NCBI GenBank assembly: GCA_905235575.1
Contig: CAJOLZ010000003.1
Coordinates: 1 to 64,000, forward strand
Length of the DNA: 64,000 nt
Reading direction: 5' to 3'
Origin: an uncultured Bacteroidaceae bacterium
GTDB lineage: Bacteria; Bacteroidota; Bacteroidia; Bacteroidales; Bacteroidaceae
Positions 8,894 to 19,209 of the stretch are shown in pieces. Position 1 is the first letter of the stretch; each line of letters begins with the position of its first letter. The translations under genes and the position numbers were made by a program. The notes under the pieces were generated by a model, which made no database searches, had not been told where the DNA came from, and saw nothing but the letters and a program-made list of their open reading frames with translations.

Positions 8894-10393
8894 TTACTTG
8901 TTCAGCGTCCAAGCGAACCCTTCCTTGGTGTCTTTCACCTCAAAACCGAGGGCTGCCAGTTGGTCGCGTATCTTGTCAGAGAGTGCCCAGTTTTTCTCGG
9001 CCTTGGCCTGCTGGCGCTGCTCGAGGAGCATATCCACTACGGCACCGAAGGCCTCCTCGCGTGCCTTGTTGCTTGTACCGCTCTCTTCGGCCAGGCCCAG
9101 TATGTCGAAGGCAAAGGTGTGGAAGACGTCGATAAACGCCTGCGCCACCTCGGCGGTGATGCTGGCCTTTTTGTCGGTGAGGGTGTTGATGAGACGGCAT
9201 GCGTCGAAGAGGTTGCTGATGACGATGGGCGAATTGAGGTCGTCGTTCATGGCCTCGTAGCATTTCTCGCGGAGCTGGTCCACCTCGCGCATCTCCACCT
9301 GAGGCTGCCCCTTCACTTTCTGTCCTTCGGAGAGGCGTTTCAGACTCTTCCATCCCTCCAGAAGTCGCTGCAGACCTTTCTCGGCGGCCTGCAGTGCATC
9401 GTTGCCGAAATCGACGGTGGAGCGGTAGTGGGCCTGCAGGATGAAGAAGCGGATGGTCATGGGCGAGTAGGGCTGGGTGAGTTTCTCGTGGTCGCCGCTG
9501 AAGAACTGGGGCAGGGTGATGAAGTTGTTGTACGACTTGCCCATCTTCTTACCCTCGATGGTTATCATGTTGTTGTGCATCCAGTAGCGCACCATCTGCT
9601 TGCCCTGCGCAGCCACGGCCTGTGCAATCTCACACTCGTGGTGAGGGAAGATGAGGTCCATGCCGCCGCCGTGGATGTCGAACTGGGAGCCGAGGTATTT
9701 GCGTCCCATGGCCGTACACTCGCAGTGCCATCCGGGGAAGCCTTCGCTCCACGGGCTGGGCCAGCGCATGATGTGCTCGGGCTGTGCTTTCTTCCACAGA
9801 GCGAAGTCGGCCTGACGACGTTTCTCACCCACTCCGTCCAGTTCGCGCGAGGCATCTTTCACCTCCTCCAGGTTGCGCCCCGAGAGGATGCCGTAGTGGT
9901 GGTCCTTGTCGTATGTCTCCACATCGAAATAGACCGAACCGTTGCTCACGTAGGCGTAGCCGCTGTCGAGTATCTCCTGTACGAGCTGCTGCTGTTCGAT
10001 GATATGTCCGGTGGCATGTGGCTCGATGCTGGGCGGCAGACAGTTGAGGGCCGACATGGCTTCGTGGAAGCGGTTGGTGTAGTATTGGGCCACTTCCATG
10101 GGCTCCAGCTGCTCCAGACGCGCTTTCTTGGCTATCTTGTCCTCACCCTCGTCGGCATCGTGTTCCAGATGGCCCACGTCGGTGATGTTTCGCACGTAGC
10201 GCACCTTGTAGCCGATGTGCTGCAGGTAGCGGAAGAGGAGGTCGAACGTGATGGCGGGACGGGCATGACCCAGATGAGCGTCACCATAGACGGTGGGACC
10301 GCATACATACATGCCCACTCTGCCCTCGTGCAAGGGACGGAAGAGTTCCTTGCGGCGTGTGAGCGTGTTATAGATAAAAAGCACTTGTTCCAT
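8894..10393 (-). CDS. cysS: Cysteinyl-tRNA synthetase
   Basis: 499 aa; '[30 protein letters not shown]', '[10 protein letters not shown]', '[11 protein letters not shown]' class I aaRS motifs. Confidence 0.95.
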   Translation of the reverse strand: MEQVLFIYNTLTRRKELFRPLHEGRVGMYVCGPTVYGDAHLGHARPAITFDLLFRYLQHIGYKVRYVRNITDVGHLEHDADEGEDKIAKKARLEQLEPMEVAQYYTNRFHEAMSALNCLPPSIEPHATGHIIEQQQLVQEILDSGYAYVSNGSVYFDVETYDKDHHYGILSGRNLEEVKDASRELDGVGEKRRQADFALWKKAQPEHIMRWPSPWSEGFPGWHCECTAMGRKYLGSQFDIHGGGMDLIFPHHECEIAQAVAAQGKQMVRYWMHNNMITIEGKKMGKSYNNFITLPQFFSGDHEKLTQPYSPMTIRFFILQAHYRSTVDFGNDALQAAEKGLQRLLEGWKSLKRLSEGQKVKGQPQVEMREVDQLREKCYEAMNDDLNSPIVISNLFDACRLINTLTDKKASITAEVAQAFIDVFHTFAFDILGLAEESGTSNKAREEAFGAVVDMLLEQRQQAKAEKNWALSDKIRDQLAALGFEVKDTKEGFAWTLNK

Positions 10394-10531
10394 AATACTT
10401 AAAGATTTACGACCGCAAAATTACATAAAATATCACAAACAGCCGCGCACTTGCAGCCACATTTGCACCGAATGTAACATAAATTGGGTATGTGAACCCG
10501 AATCGAAATGAACGATTAGGGGAAAACGAAA

Positions 10532-10564
10532 GAAGCCCGTCGGCACACGATGCCGGCGGGCTTC
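10532..10564 (-). terminator. Strong GC-rich hairpin terminator downstream of the 2278-aa gene
   Basis: GAAGCCCGtCGGCA cacga TGCCGgCGGGCTTC, T-rich tail on the minus strand. Confidence 0.75.
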
Positions 10565-10603
10565 TGCATATTCATCTCCCCTGTAGGGGAAAAGGGGATT
10601 TAC

Positions 10604-13600
10604 TTACTTAACAAGCACTTTCTTGCCGTTGATGATGTTCACACCCTTCTGGGCCTTCTCAACACGTACACCACCGATGGTGTAGATGGTGTTGTCGCCA
10701 TCAACCTCAACATTCTTGATGCCCACTTCCTTGTTCTGACCAACGATGAAGTTGGCAGCGCTGTTGGAAGGAGTAACGGTGATGTTGTCGGTCTCGGAGA
10801 GCAGGCCAGGCACTACGTAACGTCTCAGAGCGCTGGCGTTATTTCCGGTCGACCTGGATGTGGTCCAGATGTTGTTAGCATAGTCGAATGCAAGACCGGT
10901 GATCTGGCTCTCGGGAGTGCTGAAGTTTGCACGACCCTGCAGCGTGATCAGACCGAAGTCGTTGGGCGTATAGTCAACCTTGTAGATGGTCACGGTGTTG
11001 TTGCCAGTGGGTATTGCAATCCAAGAGCCGTCAGCCGAGATGGCCATACCTGCAGCAGGCTGTGCACGGTTCGTGTTGCTGTAGTCCACGACGCCCTCGC
11101 TGTTGAAGTGCTTCAGAGCGGGCTCATCTTCGTTCGGGTTGCTGCGATACTGGATGTACCAGAGACCACCCTGACGGTCGGTAACCACGTTCACGGGACC
11201 AGGAGCAACAGTCCAATGAGTGGAGTCGAGAGGCTCGTAAACGCTGCTGGGAACAGTGTTCCATGCGGTCTTGGTGCCCAGATTGAAGGTGTGAGCGTAG
11301 TAGTGCTCAACATCCTCGCCTGCGAAGCCAACAGCATCGGTCGAGAGGGTATAGAGCTTCAGGTTGTCACCTGCGCCCTCTACGTCGAAGGAAACTACCA
11401 TACCAATCTGCATGTCGTCGCCAATATAGGTAACGCCGTCCTCCTCGTTGAGTGTACCGCCGGTGAAGACGGGAGTCCAAGGAGCATTCAGGTCTTCGAG
11501 GTTAGCCTCAACAATCGGACTGTTGGTGTTGCCACCCATGCGGCCGATGAAGAGACGTCCGTCCTCGCTGATGCGGATGGCCTTAGGCTCGAGGCCAGCC
11601 CATTCCTCGGTGCTGAGCGGGCTTGCAGAATTGAAGGTCAAGCCACCGGTGAAGCCGGCAATGCCGTCGGAAGCGGTGATAATCTCGTTCTGCGGAGTGA
11701 AGGCATAAACACCCTCGTTGCCCTCGCGCTCGTCGGAGACGAAGCCGTAATTATCGGGATGAGCAGCAGACTCAGATACGAATGCCGTACCGAAGGTGCT
11801 CGACTCGGGCAGGTTGTTGATGGCGATGCCGTAAGGAGCATAGAAGCTCTGAGCTTCGCCCACCGTAGCGTTCTGGAGTACGCCAATCGACTCGACAGAT
11901 ACCTTGAAGGTAATCTCGGTGCCTGCCTCGCCCAGCTTGCTGTTCTCCACATTCACGCTGTGGTCACCCTGTACCAGCTGGTCGCCTGCCAGTTCCTCGG
12001 TGTAGACGAGTGTCTCGCCTGCATAGAAGTCAATCTTGGCAGCCTTGGCCGGAGAGTTCAGCGTGTAGAGAATAGTTGCCTGGTTCTCGTCGGAAGCGCT
12101 CTTCACGTCGTATGCGTACGAGTTGAGCTCGATGACGGGAACGTCGTTGGAGTATTCACCACCATAGTAATATACGGTGCCACCGTTGAAGAGGCGAGGC
12201 AGTGAGTCGGTACCCAGCGTCTGGAACCATACGGGGTTCTCGCTGCTGTTGCCGTTCAGGGCATAGGTCATCTGACCGGTCAGAGCGATGTCGTCGGTGA
12301 TTTGAGTACCCTGCTTACCATTCTTCGTGTAGTTGCCGGAAGTGGTGGTGTCATCGTTACGATAGAAGTAGTGGTCTTCGTTGTCGATACCGGTAACCTC
12401 TGCTGTTGCCCAGGTGTTCTTGATGGTAGCCTTCGAGCCGCCGGTCCATCCGGAGATGGCAGCACTCTCACGTCCACCGATTATGACACCAGAAACATAG
12501 CAGTTCGAGATGTTATACGTTGAGTTGTTGCTCTTGTTACATCCGATGATACCAGCTGCGTTCTGCTCGCTACCCCTGATGGTTGCCTCAACACCTACTT
12601 GTTCGATGTTCACGGTAACCTCGGAGTCTGTACCGCCGACAAGTCCTACGAAGGCCGCACCGGAGATGGTACATGTCTTGTCGAGGATGAAGTTCTTGAT
12701 GGTACAGTTACCAACCTGTCCGAACAGGCCGGTAAAGTCACCACCCTCAATAGAGAGGTTGCTGATGGTATGTCCCTGTCCGTCGAATGTACCTGCATAA
12801 CGATGACTGGGATCACCGATGCTGTTGAATGCGATGTCGGACATGTCAATGTCGTTGAGAAGATTAGCGCTTGCCGAAACATCCGTAGTTCTTACATACG
12901 TACCGAAGAATACCATGTGGTATCTATCCTTGATCTGGAATACACCGTTCTCGTCCTGCTCGGGGAAGAACTCCATGTAGGGAGCCAGAGCTTCTGCGTT
13001 CAGAGCCTCCTCGGTGCTGTAATTACCATCGGTGTAGGCATCCCATACATCGTAGTAAGCCGATTCCACGCCATCAATCTGGTCTGCGTCCAGAAGGTCA
13101 CGAACCTGGTCAACCAATGCATAGAGTGTCTCGGCCTTGTCAAGCATGCTGATGTATGCATGTTTGTTGTCGTAAACCTCTTCGAAGAGCTGAGATATCT
13201 TACCGATGATCTCCAGTTTCTCTGCGTTGTCGGTAGCCTGTTCTGCCTGCTGAGAGAGGTCAGCCAGCTGAGCACGGAGTTCGTTGCTGAAGTTAGGATA
13301 GGTCTTGTAGGATGTATCGAAGGTAGGCTCATACTCGAGCAGTGTATTGATACGATCCACCTGACCGTTCAGCACGAGGTCAAGTCCGTCAGCCACAGGT
13401 TCGTCGTCAATCTCGCCCAGATAGAAGAGTTTGGCGTTGGCAAAGCCCGTCCAGTCGTTGCTGGAGTAGCTGTAGCGGTTCTTGACACCTACGGTAAGTG
13501 TACCGTCGGTCACCTCCACAGCGACGTAGTTCTTTGCACGGTCGGCTGCTGCTGCGATGGCGATGGAGAGAATACCCTGAGGAATGAAGGCAATGGTGTC

Positions 13601-16600
13601 AACATCAAATTCGTCTTTCACGGGGATATCGGAGACCTCGCCCTTGATGTTTGCGTTCACACCATCGATGGCATCTTCCTTGGCGATGCGAGCCTCATAG
13701 CCCGTCATGATGTAGTTGATGTTATCGTTCAGATAGATGGATGCGCTGTAGTTGGAAGAACGCGGGTCGCCTGTACCATTGCTGGGACGTGCAGCTGCGT
13801 TCATCTGCAGCAGATAGATACCATCCTTCAGGCCCGTGACGGTCTGGTGCATGTCGAAGGGACTTGTAGCCCAACTTTCTGCACCCGAAACTCTACCGGC
13901 TGCTACGTTGTAGGTATTGCGGCCAGAGCCCAGTTTGCCTTCCCATCCTGTCTCGAAGCTTTGTTCGAAGTTCGGGTTGACAAGCAGTGTGGTGATATCG
14001 CTACCTGGGATGTATCCATACTTAAGGGCCTGAGCACGGAGTTCCTCCATGAAGGCGAGCTCAGCAGTAATTTCCTCTGCCGAGAGTGTACGTTCGTCGA
14101 TGACATAATAGTACATACCGTTGGGGAACTGATCGCTGGGACCGTCGTAATCCGAGAAGTACTCCTCGAGAATATCGCGGAAGTCGCCTTCGAAGTCGTC
14201 GCGCTCTTCCAGTTCGGTCATGATTTCCTCACCGCGTTTCACGTACTTGTCGTATGCTGCAGCACAATCCTCGAGCGGTTTCTTCTGCTTGAAGAGTTCA
14301 TCCACTGCGAGAGCCAGCTCGTGAGTTTCCTCAATGTCTGCGAGGACTTCGATGGCTTCACGATACTGGTCGATGAGCTCCTGCTGAACATAGATGTCGT
14401 CACGGTCGAGGTATGCAGCTTCGCCGAGCATGTAGTTCTGACGTGCCTGCTCCAGCGACGACTGGTCGTAGATGGAGCCAACCTCACCGTTGTACTTATA
14501 AACGACACCGTGGGTGGGGAATGTCTCGGGATGTTCGTCAAGCGAGATGGTCTGATACCAAACGGGTTCAATCCACTGTTCGCTGTTCAGCTTCCATGCC
14601 AGTTCGCCGTTCAGAAGCTCATCGGTGGTGCGTCTGCGAATCTGGGTACTCGAATTTGCAGCGAACACATCTGTATCGTCTTCGCTATCCTTGCCTGACA
14701 TCTTGTGGCCCTGATCTCCGTAGAGAGCATAGTTGTTGACGTCGTGTGTTTCGTTCAAGGTAGGACGGAAGAGGTACATCGAAGTGTTTTCGATACCAGT
14801 CACTTCGCTTGTCGACCAGCAGTTGCTCACCGTTGCGTTGCCGCCAACCCATCCAGAGAGGGCACCGTTTTCCTTCGGGCCGTCAACATTTCCAGTTACG
14901 TAGCAATTGGACATCAGGATCGTTGCCGTGTTGTTCATACAGCATCCGATGATACCGCCGGCGTTAGCGCCGTTCATACTCTTCACGTATCCCTCGTTAC
15001 CCAGGTTGCGCAGTGTCACTGTGCCGCCGGCAGGTGTCGAGAAGCCAATGAGACCTACATATCCGTCGCCGATGATGGAGCAGGTGTTGTCCAGTTTCAG
15101 GTTCTCAACGATGGCAGGTCCGGCGATGGAGCCAACGAGACCCACGCCCTTGAGTGCATTCTCAATCTTGAGGTTCGAGATGGTGTGGAACTGTCCGTTG
15201 AGGTGTCCGGTGAACGGAGCCTTCTCTTCACGTGCGATGGAGGTGAAGTACTGGTTGTATTCCTCCATGTCGATGTCGGCTGTCAGCGCTGCTTTTGCAG
15301 CGGTCTCCAGTCTGTCGGTTACGATGTGACCGAAGGCGGCCAGTTCACGTCCGTTGGAGATCTGGTAAACGCTGTCAGCATCCATCGTCAACTGATAGTC
15401 CATGTCGAATGTCGAGCAGACGTCGCAGAAGCCATCGTGGAACTGGTGATCGGGAATCACCACCGTCTGCGGGGTGTTGGTGTAGTTCACGTCGCCCAGA
15501 GGCAGGCCGTCGCAGCGATAGCCACCCGTGGGTTGAGCATATACCTGACTACGTGTGGGGAACGGCAGGGGGAACTCGTCCTCGCCAATGTTCTGTGTCC
15601 ACAGTACACTGCTCGAGTTCTTGTTCAGCATGAAAGCCAGCGCACCGGAACGAATGTCGTCCTCGGTAATCTGGACTGCACCGCCGGGCACTTTGCCGAA
15701 GGGATTCAGATAGTATGAGTTCTCGTGGCGGAACGATGTATTGTTACGCGAGAACGTATCGCTGTTGTCGTCTTCTACCACAGCCATCACACCTATCTGG
15801 GCACAGTTGGTGGCATGCACCACACCGTTGGCCCATCCTACGAGACCGCCGCAGTTGGTGGTGTTCTCGCTGACGATGCTACCGGTGAAGATACAGTTCT
15901 CCATCCAGCACTCGCTGTCGCTCACGCCGATGATACCGCCGTGGGTACCGTCGCCGGAGTGGGTTGAGTTGATGTCGATGGTGCTCACCACGTTCGTGAG
16001 GTGGGCGTTACGTCCGCCCTCGGAACGGGTGTGGCTGGTGATGGCACCGGCAAACTGTCCTGCGGTGCTAATGTTACCAGCGATGATGATGTTGGAGACA
16101 TTACCGGCGCAGTGGGGGATGATGGAGGTTGCGGGGCTTTCCGGTGTGAGGTTGATGGTCAGTGTGTGATACTGTCCGTCGAGATCGCCACGGAACTTGT
16201 AGGTGCTGTTGTCCTCGCATATCAGCCAGTGGTCGTAGCCGGTGAAGTCGATGTCGTTGTCGAGTTTCACAGCTATCATACAGTTTCCGAGCGCAAAGAG
16301 TTCGGCCAGATACATCATGTCGTCGCCGCTCTTCACGTGATACCAACCTTCAGCGTCGCGGGGCAGGTAGTTGGGAACCAGATATCCGGGCTTGAGGGTG
16401 ATGTTCACGTTGCCGCTGTAGATGGACTCGCAAGCGGTACAGCTACCTGCCTCCAGCGTGTGCTTGGTGGGCGTACCGCCGGCAGGTGCGTTGCTGTATG
16501 CAGCGTCCTCGGCTTCGGTGGTACCGTCGCAATCGGTGTCAACCGAGCAATAAACCTGGCTGCGTGTCTTGAAGGGGACGGGATAGTCGTCCTCGCCAAT

Positions 16601-17440
16601 GTTCTGCGTCCACTGGATGTCGCTCTGGTCGTTGTTCAGGATGAAGCAGATTTTACCGCTCTTCAGTTCGTCCTCCGTCACAGCGATGCCGCGGTCGGTC
16701 TTACCGAAGGTCTGGTCAACACAGTAGAAGTTGTTGTAGGCCTTGCGGATGTTGCCCGGGTTACGGGCGATGGTACCGCAGTCGTTGAGGTCCTTCAGGT
16801 TGAAATCGGCAATAACCAAGCAGTTCTCCACCACGGAACGGTCCGAAGTCCAACCGATGACGCCGCCGCAGTTGTTAGAGCCGGGGCCATTGATGGTGAA
16901 CTTGATGAGGTTGTTGGCAATCACCGATCCGTTCATCGAGCGTCCGCAGATACCGCCGTGGGTGGCATCGCCGGAGATGTTGCTGTTGACCGTGAGGTCC
17001 ACGAAGCAGTTGGTGATGGTACCGTAGTTGTCACCGGCAATACCGGCAGCAAACTTGTACTCGGTGGTGATGGTACCCTTTACGCAAAGGTTCTTCACCT
17101 GTCCGAGGCGACCTACAAACTTGAAAAGGGACTGATAGTCGCCCTTACCCAGCATGTTGATCGTGATGGTGTGTCCCTGACCGTCGAAGCAACCCATGTA
17201 GTCGTGCCCGTCCGTACCGATCATGGTGCTTTCCGTACCATAGTCGATGTCGGCCGTCAGGACCGCATTGGCATACATCGCGTCGGTTTCACTGCTGTTC
17301 ACCAGTTCGGCAAAGGCCTTGAGGTCTTCTGCCGAACCAATCTGCACAGGTACGCCGTTGTTGTAACCGACGGCCATTGCAACTGTGCTCACCAGCAACA
17401 TAATTGCCGTGAGACACGAGTTCAGTAGATACTTTCTCAT
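10604..17440 (-). CDS. Very large secreted GLUG/beta-helix-like repeat protein with a C-terminal sorting-like tail
   Basis: 2278 aa; signal peptide MRKYLLNSCLTAIMLLVSTVAMA; repeated 'FDGQGHTI..', 'GGIIG', 'NCYVSG' modules; ends 'IYTIGGVRVEKAQKGVNIINGKKVLVK'. Confidence 0.85.
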   Translation of the reverse strand: MRKYLLNSCLTAIMLLVSTVAMAVGYNNGVPVQIGSAEDLKAFAELVNSSETDAMYANAVLTADIDYGTESTMIGTDGHDYMGCFDGQGHTITINMLGKGDYQSLFKFVGRLGQVKNLCVKGTITTEYKFAAGIAGDNYGTITNCFVDLTVNSNISGDATHGGICGRSMNGSVIANNLIKFTINGPGSNNCGGVIGWTSDRSVVENCLVIADFNLKDLNDCGTIARNPGNIRKAYNNFYCVDQTFGKTDRGIAVTEDELKSGKICFILNNDQSDIQWTQNIGEDDYPVPFKTRSQVYCSVDTDCDGTTEAEDAAYSNAPAGGTPTKHTLEAGSCTACESIYSGNVNITLKPGYLVPNYLPRDAEGWYHVKSGDDMMYLAELFALGNCMIAVKLDNDIDFTGYDHWLICEDNSTYKFRGDLDGQYHTLTINLTPESPATSIIPHCAGNVSNIIIAGNISTAGQFAGAITSHTRSEGGRNAHLTNVVSTIDINSTHSGDGTHGGIIGVSDSECWMENCIFTGSIVSENTTNCGGLVGWANGVVHATNCAQIGVMAVVEDDNSDTFSRNNTSFRHENSYYLNPFGKVPGGAVQITEDDIRSGALAFMLNKNSSSVLWTQNIGEDEFPLPFPTRSQVYAQPTGGYRCDGLPLGDVNYTNTPQTVVIPDHQFHDGFCDVCSTFDMDYQLTMDADSVYQISNGRELAAFGHIVTDRLETAAKAALTADIDMEEYNQYFTSIAREEKAPFTGHLNGQFHTISNLKIENALKGVGLVGSIAGPAIVENLKLDNTCSIIGDGYVGLIGFSTPAGGTVTLRNLGNEGYVKSMNGANAGGIIGCCMNNTATILMSNCYVTGNVDGPKENGALSGWVGGNATVSNCWSTSEVTGIENTSMYLFRPTLNETHDVNNYALYGDQGHKMSGKDSEDDTDVFAANSSTQIRRRTTDELLNGELAWKLNSEQWIEPVWYQTISLDEHPETFPTHGVVYKYNGEVGSIYDQSSLEQARQNYMLGEAAYLDRDDIYVQQELIDQYREAIEVLADIEETHELALAVDELFKQKKPLEDCAAAYDKYVKRGEEIMTELEERDDFEGDFRDILEEYFSDYDGPSDQFPNGMYYYVIDERTLSAEEITAELAFMEELRAQALKYGYIPGSDITTLLVNPNFEQSFETGWEGKLGSGRNTYNVAAGRVSGAESWATSPFDMHQTVTGLKDGIYLLQMNAAARPSNGTGDPRSSNYSASIYLNDNINYIMTGYEARIAKEDAIDGVNANIKGEVSDIPVKDEFDVDTIAFIPQGILSIAIAAAADRAKNYVAVEVTDGTLTVGVKNRYSYSSNDWTGFANAKLFYLGEIDDEPVADGLDLVLNGQVDRINTLLEYEPTFDTSYKTYPNFSNELRAQLADLSQQAEQATDNAEKLEIIGKISQLFEEVYDNKHAYISMLDKAETLYALVDQVRDLLDADQIDGVESAYYDVWDAYTDGNYSTEEALNAEALAPYMEFFPEQDENGVFQIKDRYHMVFFGTYVRTTDVSASANLLNDIDMSDIAFNSIGDPSHRYAGTFDGQGHTISNLSIEGGDFTGLFGQVGNCTIKNFILDKTCTISGAAFVGLVGGTDSEVTVNIEQVGVEATIRGSEQNAAGIIGCNKSNNSTYNISNCYVSGVIIGGRESAAISGWTGGSKATIKNTWATAEVTGIDNEDHYFYRNDDTTTSGNYTKNGKQGTQITDDIALTGQMTYALNGNSSENPVWFQTLGTDSLPRLFNGGTVYYYGGEYSNDVPVIELNSYAYDVKSASDENQATILYTLNSPAKAAKIDFYAGETLVYTEELAGDQLVQGDHSVNVENSKLGEAGTEITFKVSVESIGVLQNATVGEAQSFYAPYGIAINNLPESSTFGTAFVSESAAHPDNYGFVSDEREGNEGVYAFTPQNEIITASDGIAGFTGGLTFNSASPLSTEEWAGLEPKAIRISEDGRLFIGRMGGNTNSPIVEANLEDLNAPWTPVFTGGTLNEEDGVTYIGDDMQIGMVVSFDVEGAGDNLKLYTLSTDAVGFAGEDVEHYYAHTFNLGTKTAWNTVPSSVYEPLDSTHWTVAPGPVNVVTDRQGGLWYIQYRSNPNEDEPALKHFNSEGVVDYSNTNRAQPAAGMAISADGSWIAIPTGNNTVTIYKVDYTPNDFGLITLQGRANFSTPESQITGLAFDYANNIWTTSRSTGNNASALRRYVVPGLLSETDNITVTPSNSAANFIVGQNKEVGIKNVEVDGDNTIYTIGGVRVEKAQKGVNIINGKKVLVK

Positions 17441-17543
17441 ACGATTGTTTAAGAATAAAGATGTTAGTAAATAGGGTTATTTTGTTTTCTTGTCTGGTTC
17501 AGTTTTTGCAACCTGTTTCCGCTGAAACGGCCTGCTTATTACG

Positions 17544-17574
17544 CAAAGGTAGGGCTTTTGAGCGAAGCCGCAAA
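17544..17574 (-). promoter_or_regulatory. Bacteroidota-type promoter for the 2278-aa gene
   Basis: Minus strand TTTG (17571-17574) and TACCTTTG (17544-17551), 19-bp spacer. Confidence 0.5.
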
Positions 17575-17853
17575 ATAATTTATCAACTTTTTTAATGAAG
17601 ATTAAACTTTTCGAATCAATAAAAAGAAAAAAGTCCTCAAAAGAGGCGCTATATATATAATTATAATAAGGTATAGGGCGATTTTTTGCATCAAGTCGAA
17701 AAAAGTGTTTCATTAAAGGAGTCCAAATGGCTGTAGAGAACCGCAAACGAGACATCTCGCGGGCAGCAGGCGAAGGAAAGGATGGGGAAATGGCAGTAGG
17801 ATATGTTTACACTTTTCGGCGCGCCGTTTTCAGCAGGACTTCTCCGCAGCCGT

Positions 17854-17933
17854 CACAGCACGTTGCACAGGAAAACGCAACACGGTGCGACAGCCGTCGC
17901 AGCACGGTGCGTTTCTGTCTGAAGCACGTTCCT
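17854..17933. repeat. 80-bp four-unit dyad element, copy 3 (inverted polarity, outer units decayed)
   Basis: CACAGCACGTTGCA-8-CGCAACACGGTGCG-8-CGCAGCACGGTGCG-8-TGAAGCACGTTCCT in 22-bp phase. Confidence 0.8.
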
Positions 17934-18228
17934 TGCGAAATTTCGGGGCAGCAGCAAGGAAAACGAAGAAAAATCGATTGTTGAAAATCAAGCGGTTACA
18001 ATCCCATCATTTCGCACACCTCACCACGTCGCAGCCAAGCACATCCATTCTCACACTTGCTCACACACCTTTTCGGCGCCCCCTGCCGTACCACGAGTGG
18101 CCGCGCATGACTATTCCATGACACTCACATCGTCAAGAGCGCGATGCATATCTGGATGAATTAAACCCGAATGGGGCATTAGGGATAAAGATTTTGCAAG
18201 CATGATCTGTGCTTTCGCTGCCCGAAAA

Positions 18229-18260
18229 TTTGTGTTTTTTCTCACTTATTCGTAACTTTG
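18229..18260 (+). promoter_or_regulatory. Promoter upstream of cysE
   Basis: TTTG at 18229 and TAACTTTG at 18253-18260, 20-bp spacer. Confidence 0.55.
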
Positions 18261-18288
18261 CAGGCGATATTGACACGCTTACACACGA

Positions 18289-19209
18289 ATGAGCACTACG
18301 AATCCCCAGCTTCTGCTGCGACAATCCATCGAAGCATTGTCGACAACAGACTCGCTCTATGGCCTTTGCCACGAATGCGATGACGGTTCTCCCCTACCCT
18401 CCGGCCCTGCACTGGCCGAGATTGTCGACCTGTGCCGTGCCCTCCTCTTCCCGGGTTTTTATGGAAACTCCACACTGAGCAGCCATACGCTGCCCTACCA
18501 CATCGGCATCGGTGTGGAACGCCTCCACAACCTGCTGACGGGACAGATTAAAGCAGCTCAAGGTACCGTCACCTCGGAACAGGACGACGCAAGCGAGCTG
18601 GCTGCCACGTTCATCTCCAAACTGCCGTCGCTGCGCGCCATACTGGCCACCGACGTAGAGGCAGCCTACAACGGCGACCCTGCGGCACTCTCGTACGGCG
18701 AGATCATCAGCTGCTATCCCGTCATCAAAGCTGTCACCAACTATCGCATCGCCCACGAGCTGCTGCTGCTGGGCGTGCCCCTCATACCACGCATCATCAC
18801 CGAGATGGCCCACAGCGAAACGGGCATCGACATACACCCGGCAGCCGTCATAGGCTCGCACTTCACCATAGACCACGGTACGGGCGTCGTGATTGGTGCC
18901 ACATGCATCATCGGCAACAACGTGAAACTCTATCAGGGCGTGACGCTGGGCGCCAAGAGCTTCCCCCTCGACGAAGAGGGACACCCTATCAAAGGCATAC
19001 CGCGCCACCCGATACTGGAAGACAACGTCATCGTGTATAGCAACGCCACCGTGCTGGGACGCATCACCATCGGGAAAGATACCGTCATCGGCGGCAACGT
19101 GTGGGTGACCGAAAGTACCCAACCGGGCGAACAAATCCTGCAAGGAAAGAAAATAAAAAGCATGGCCAAGGAATCCATCGTAAAACCAGAAGACTATGGC
19201 GGACTTTGA
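18289..19209 (+). CDS. cysE: Serine O-acetyltransferase (EpsC/CysE)
   Basis: 306 aa; left-handed beta-helix 'DIHPAAVIGSHFTIDHGTGVVIGATCIIGNNVKLYQGVTLGAKS'. Confidence 0.9.
   Translation: MSTTNPQLLLRQSIEALSTTDSLYGLCHECDDGSPLPSGPALAEIVDLCRALLFPGFYGNSTLSSHTLPYHIGIGVERLHNLLTGQIKAAQGTVTSEQDDASELAATFISKLPSLRAILATDVEAAYNGDPAALSYGEIISCYPVIKAVTNYRIAHELLLLGVPLIPRIITEMAHSETGIDIHPAAVIGSHFTIDHGTGVVIGATCIIGNNVKLYQGVTLGAKSFPLDEEGHPIKGIPRHPILEDNVIVYSNATVLGRITIGKDTVIGGNVWVTESTQPGEQILQGKKIKSMAKESIVKPEDYGGL

Noticed and set aside
8817-10402. ORFs starting in repeat copies (for example 8817-9260, 25568-25765, 30040-31143, 35372 start extension, 41246-41554, 55190-55555)
   Set aside because: Peptides such as 'APWCDGRRSTVRCLSHHGA' are artefactual translations of the 80-bp element, not proteins
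12599-14698. 699-aa and other long plus-strand ORFs (10550-12205, 14705-15718, 16001-17428) opposite the giant gene
   Set aside because: The minus-strand frame has a signal peptide, internal repeats and sorting tail; the plus frames are shadows
17477-17755. 92-aa minus-strand ORF upstream of the giant gene
   Set aside because: Contains the promoter region of the downstream gene; no family resemblance
17727-17984. 85-aa ORF with a good-looking AAAGGAG upstream
   Set aside because: Runs through element copy 3, no recognisable motif; SD-like sequence alone is weak evidence in Bacteroidota
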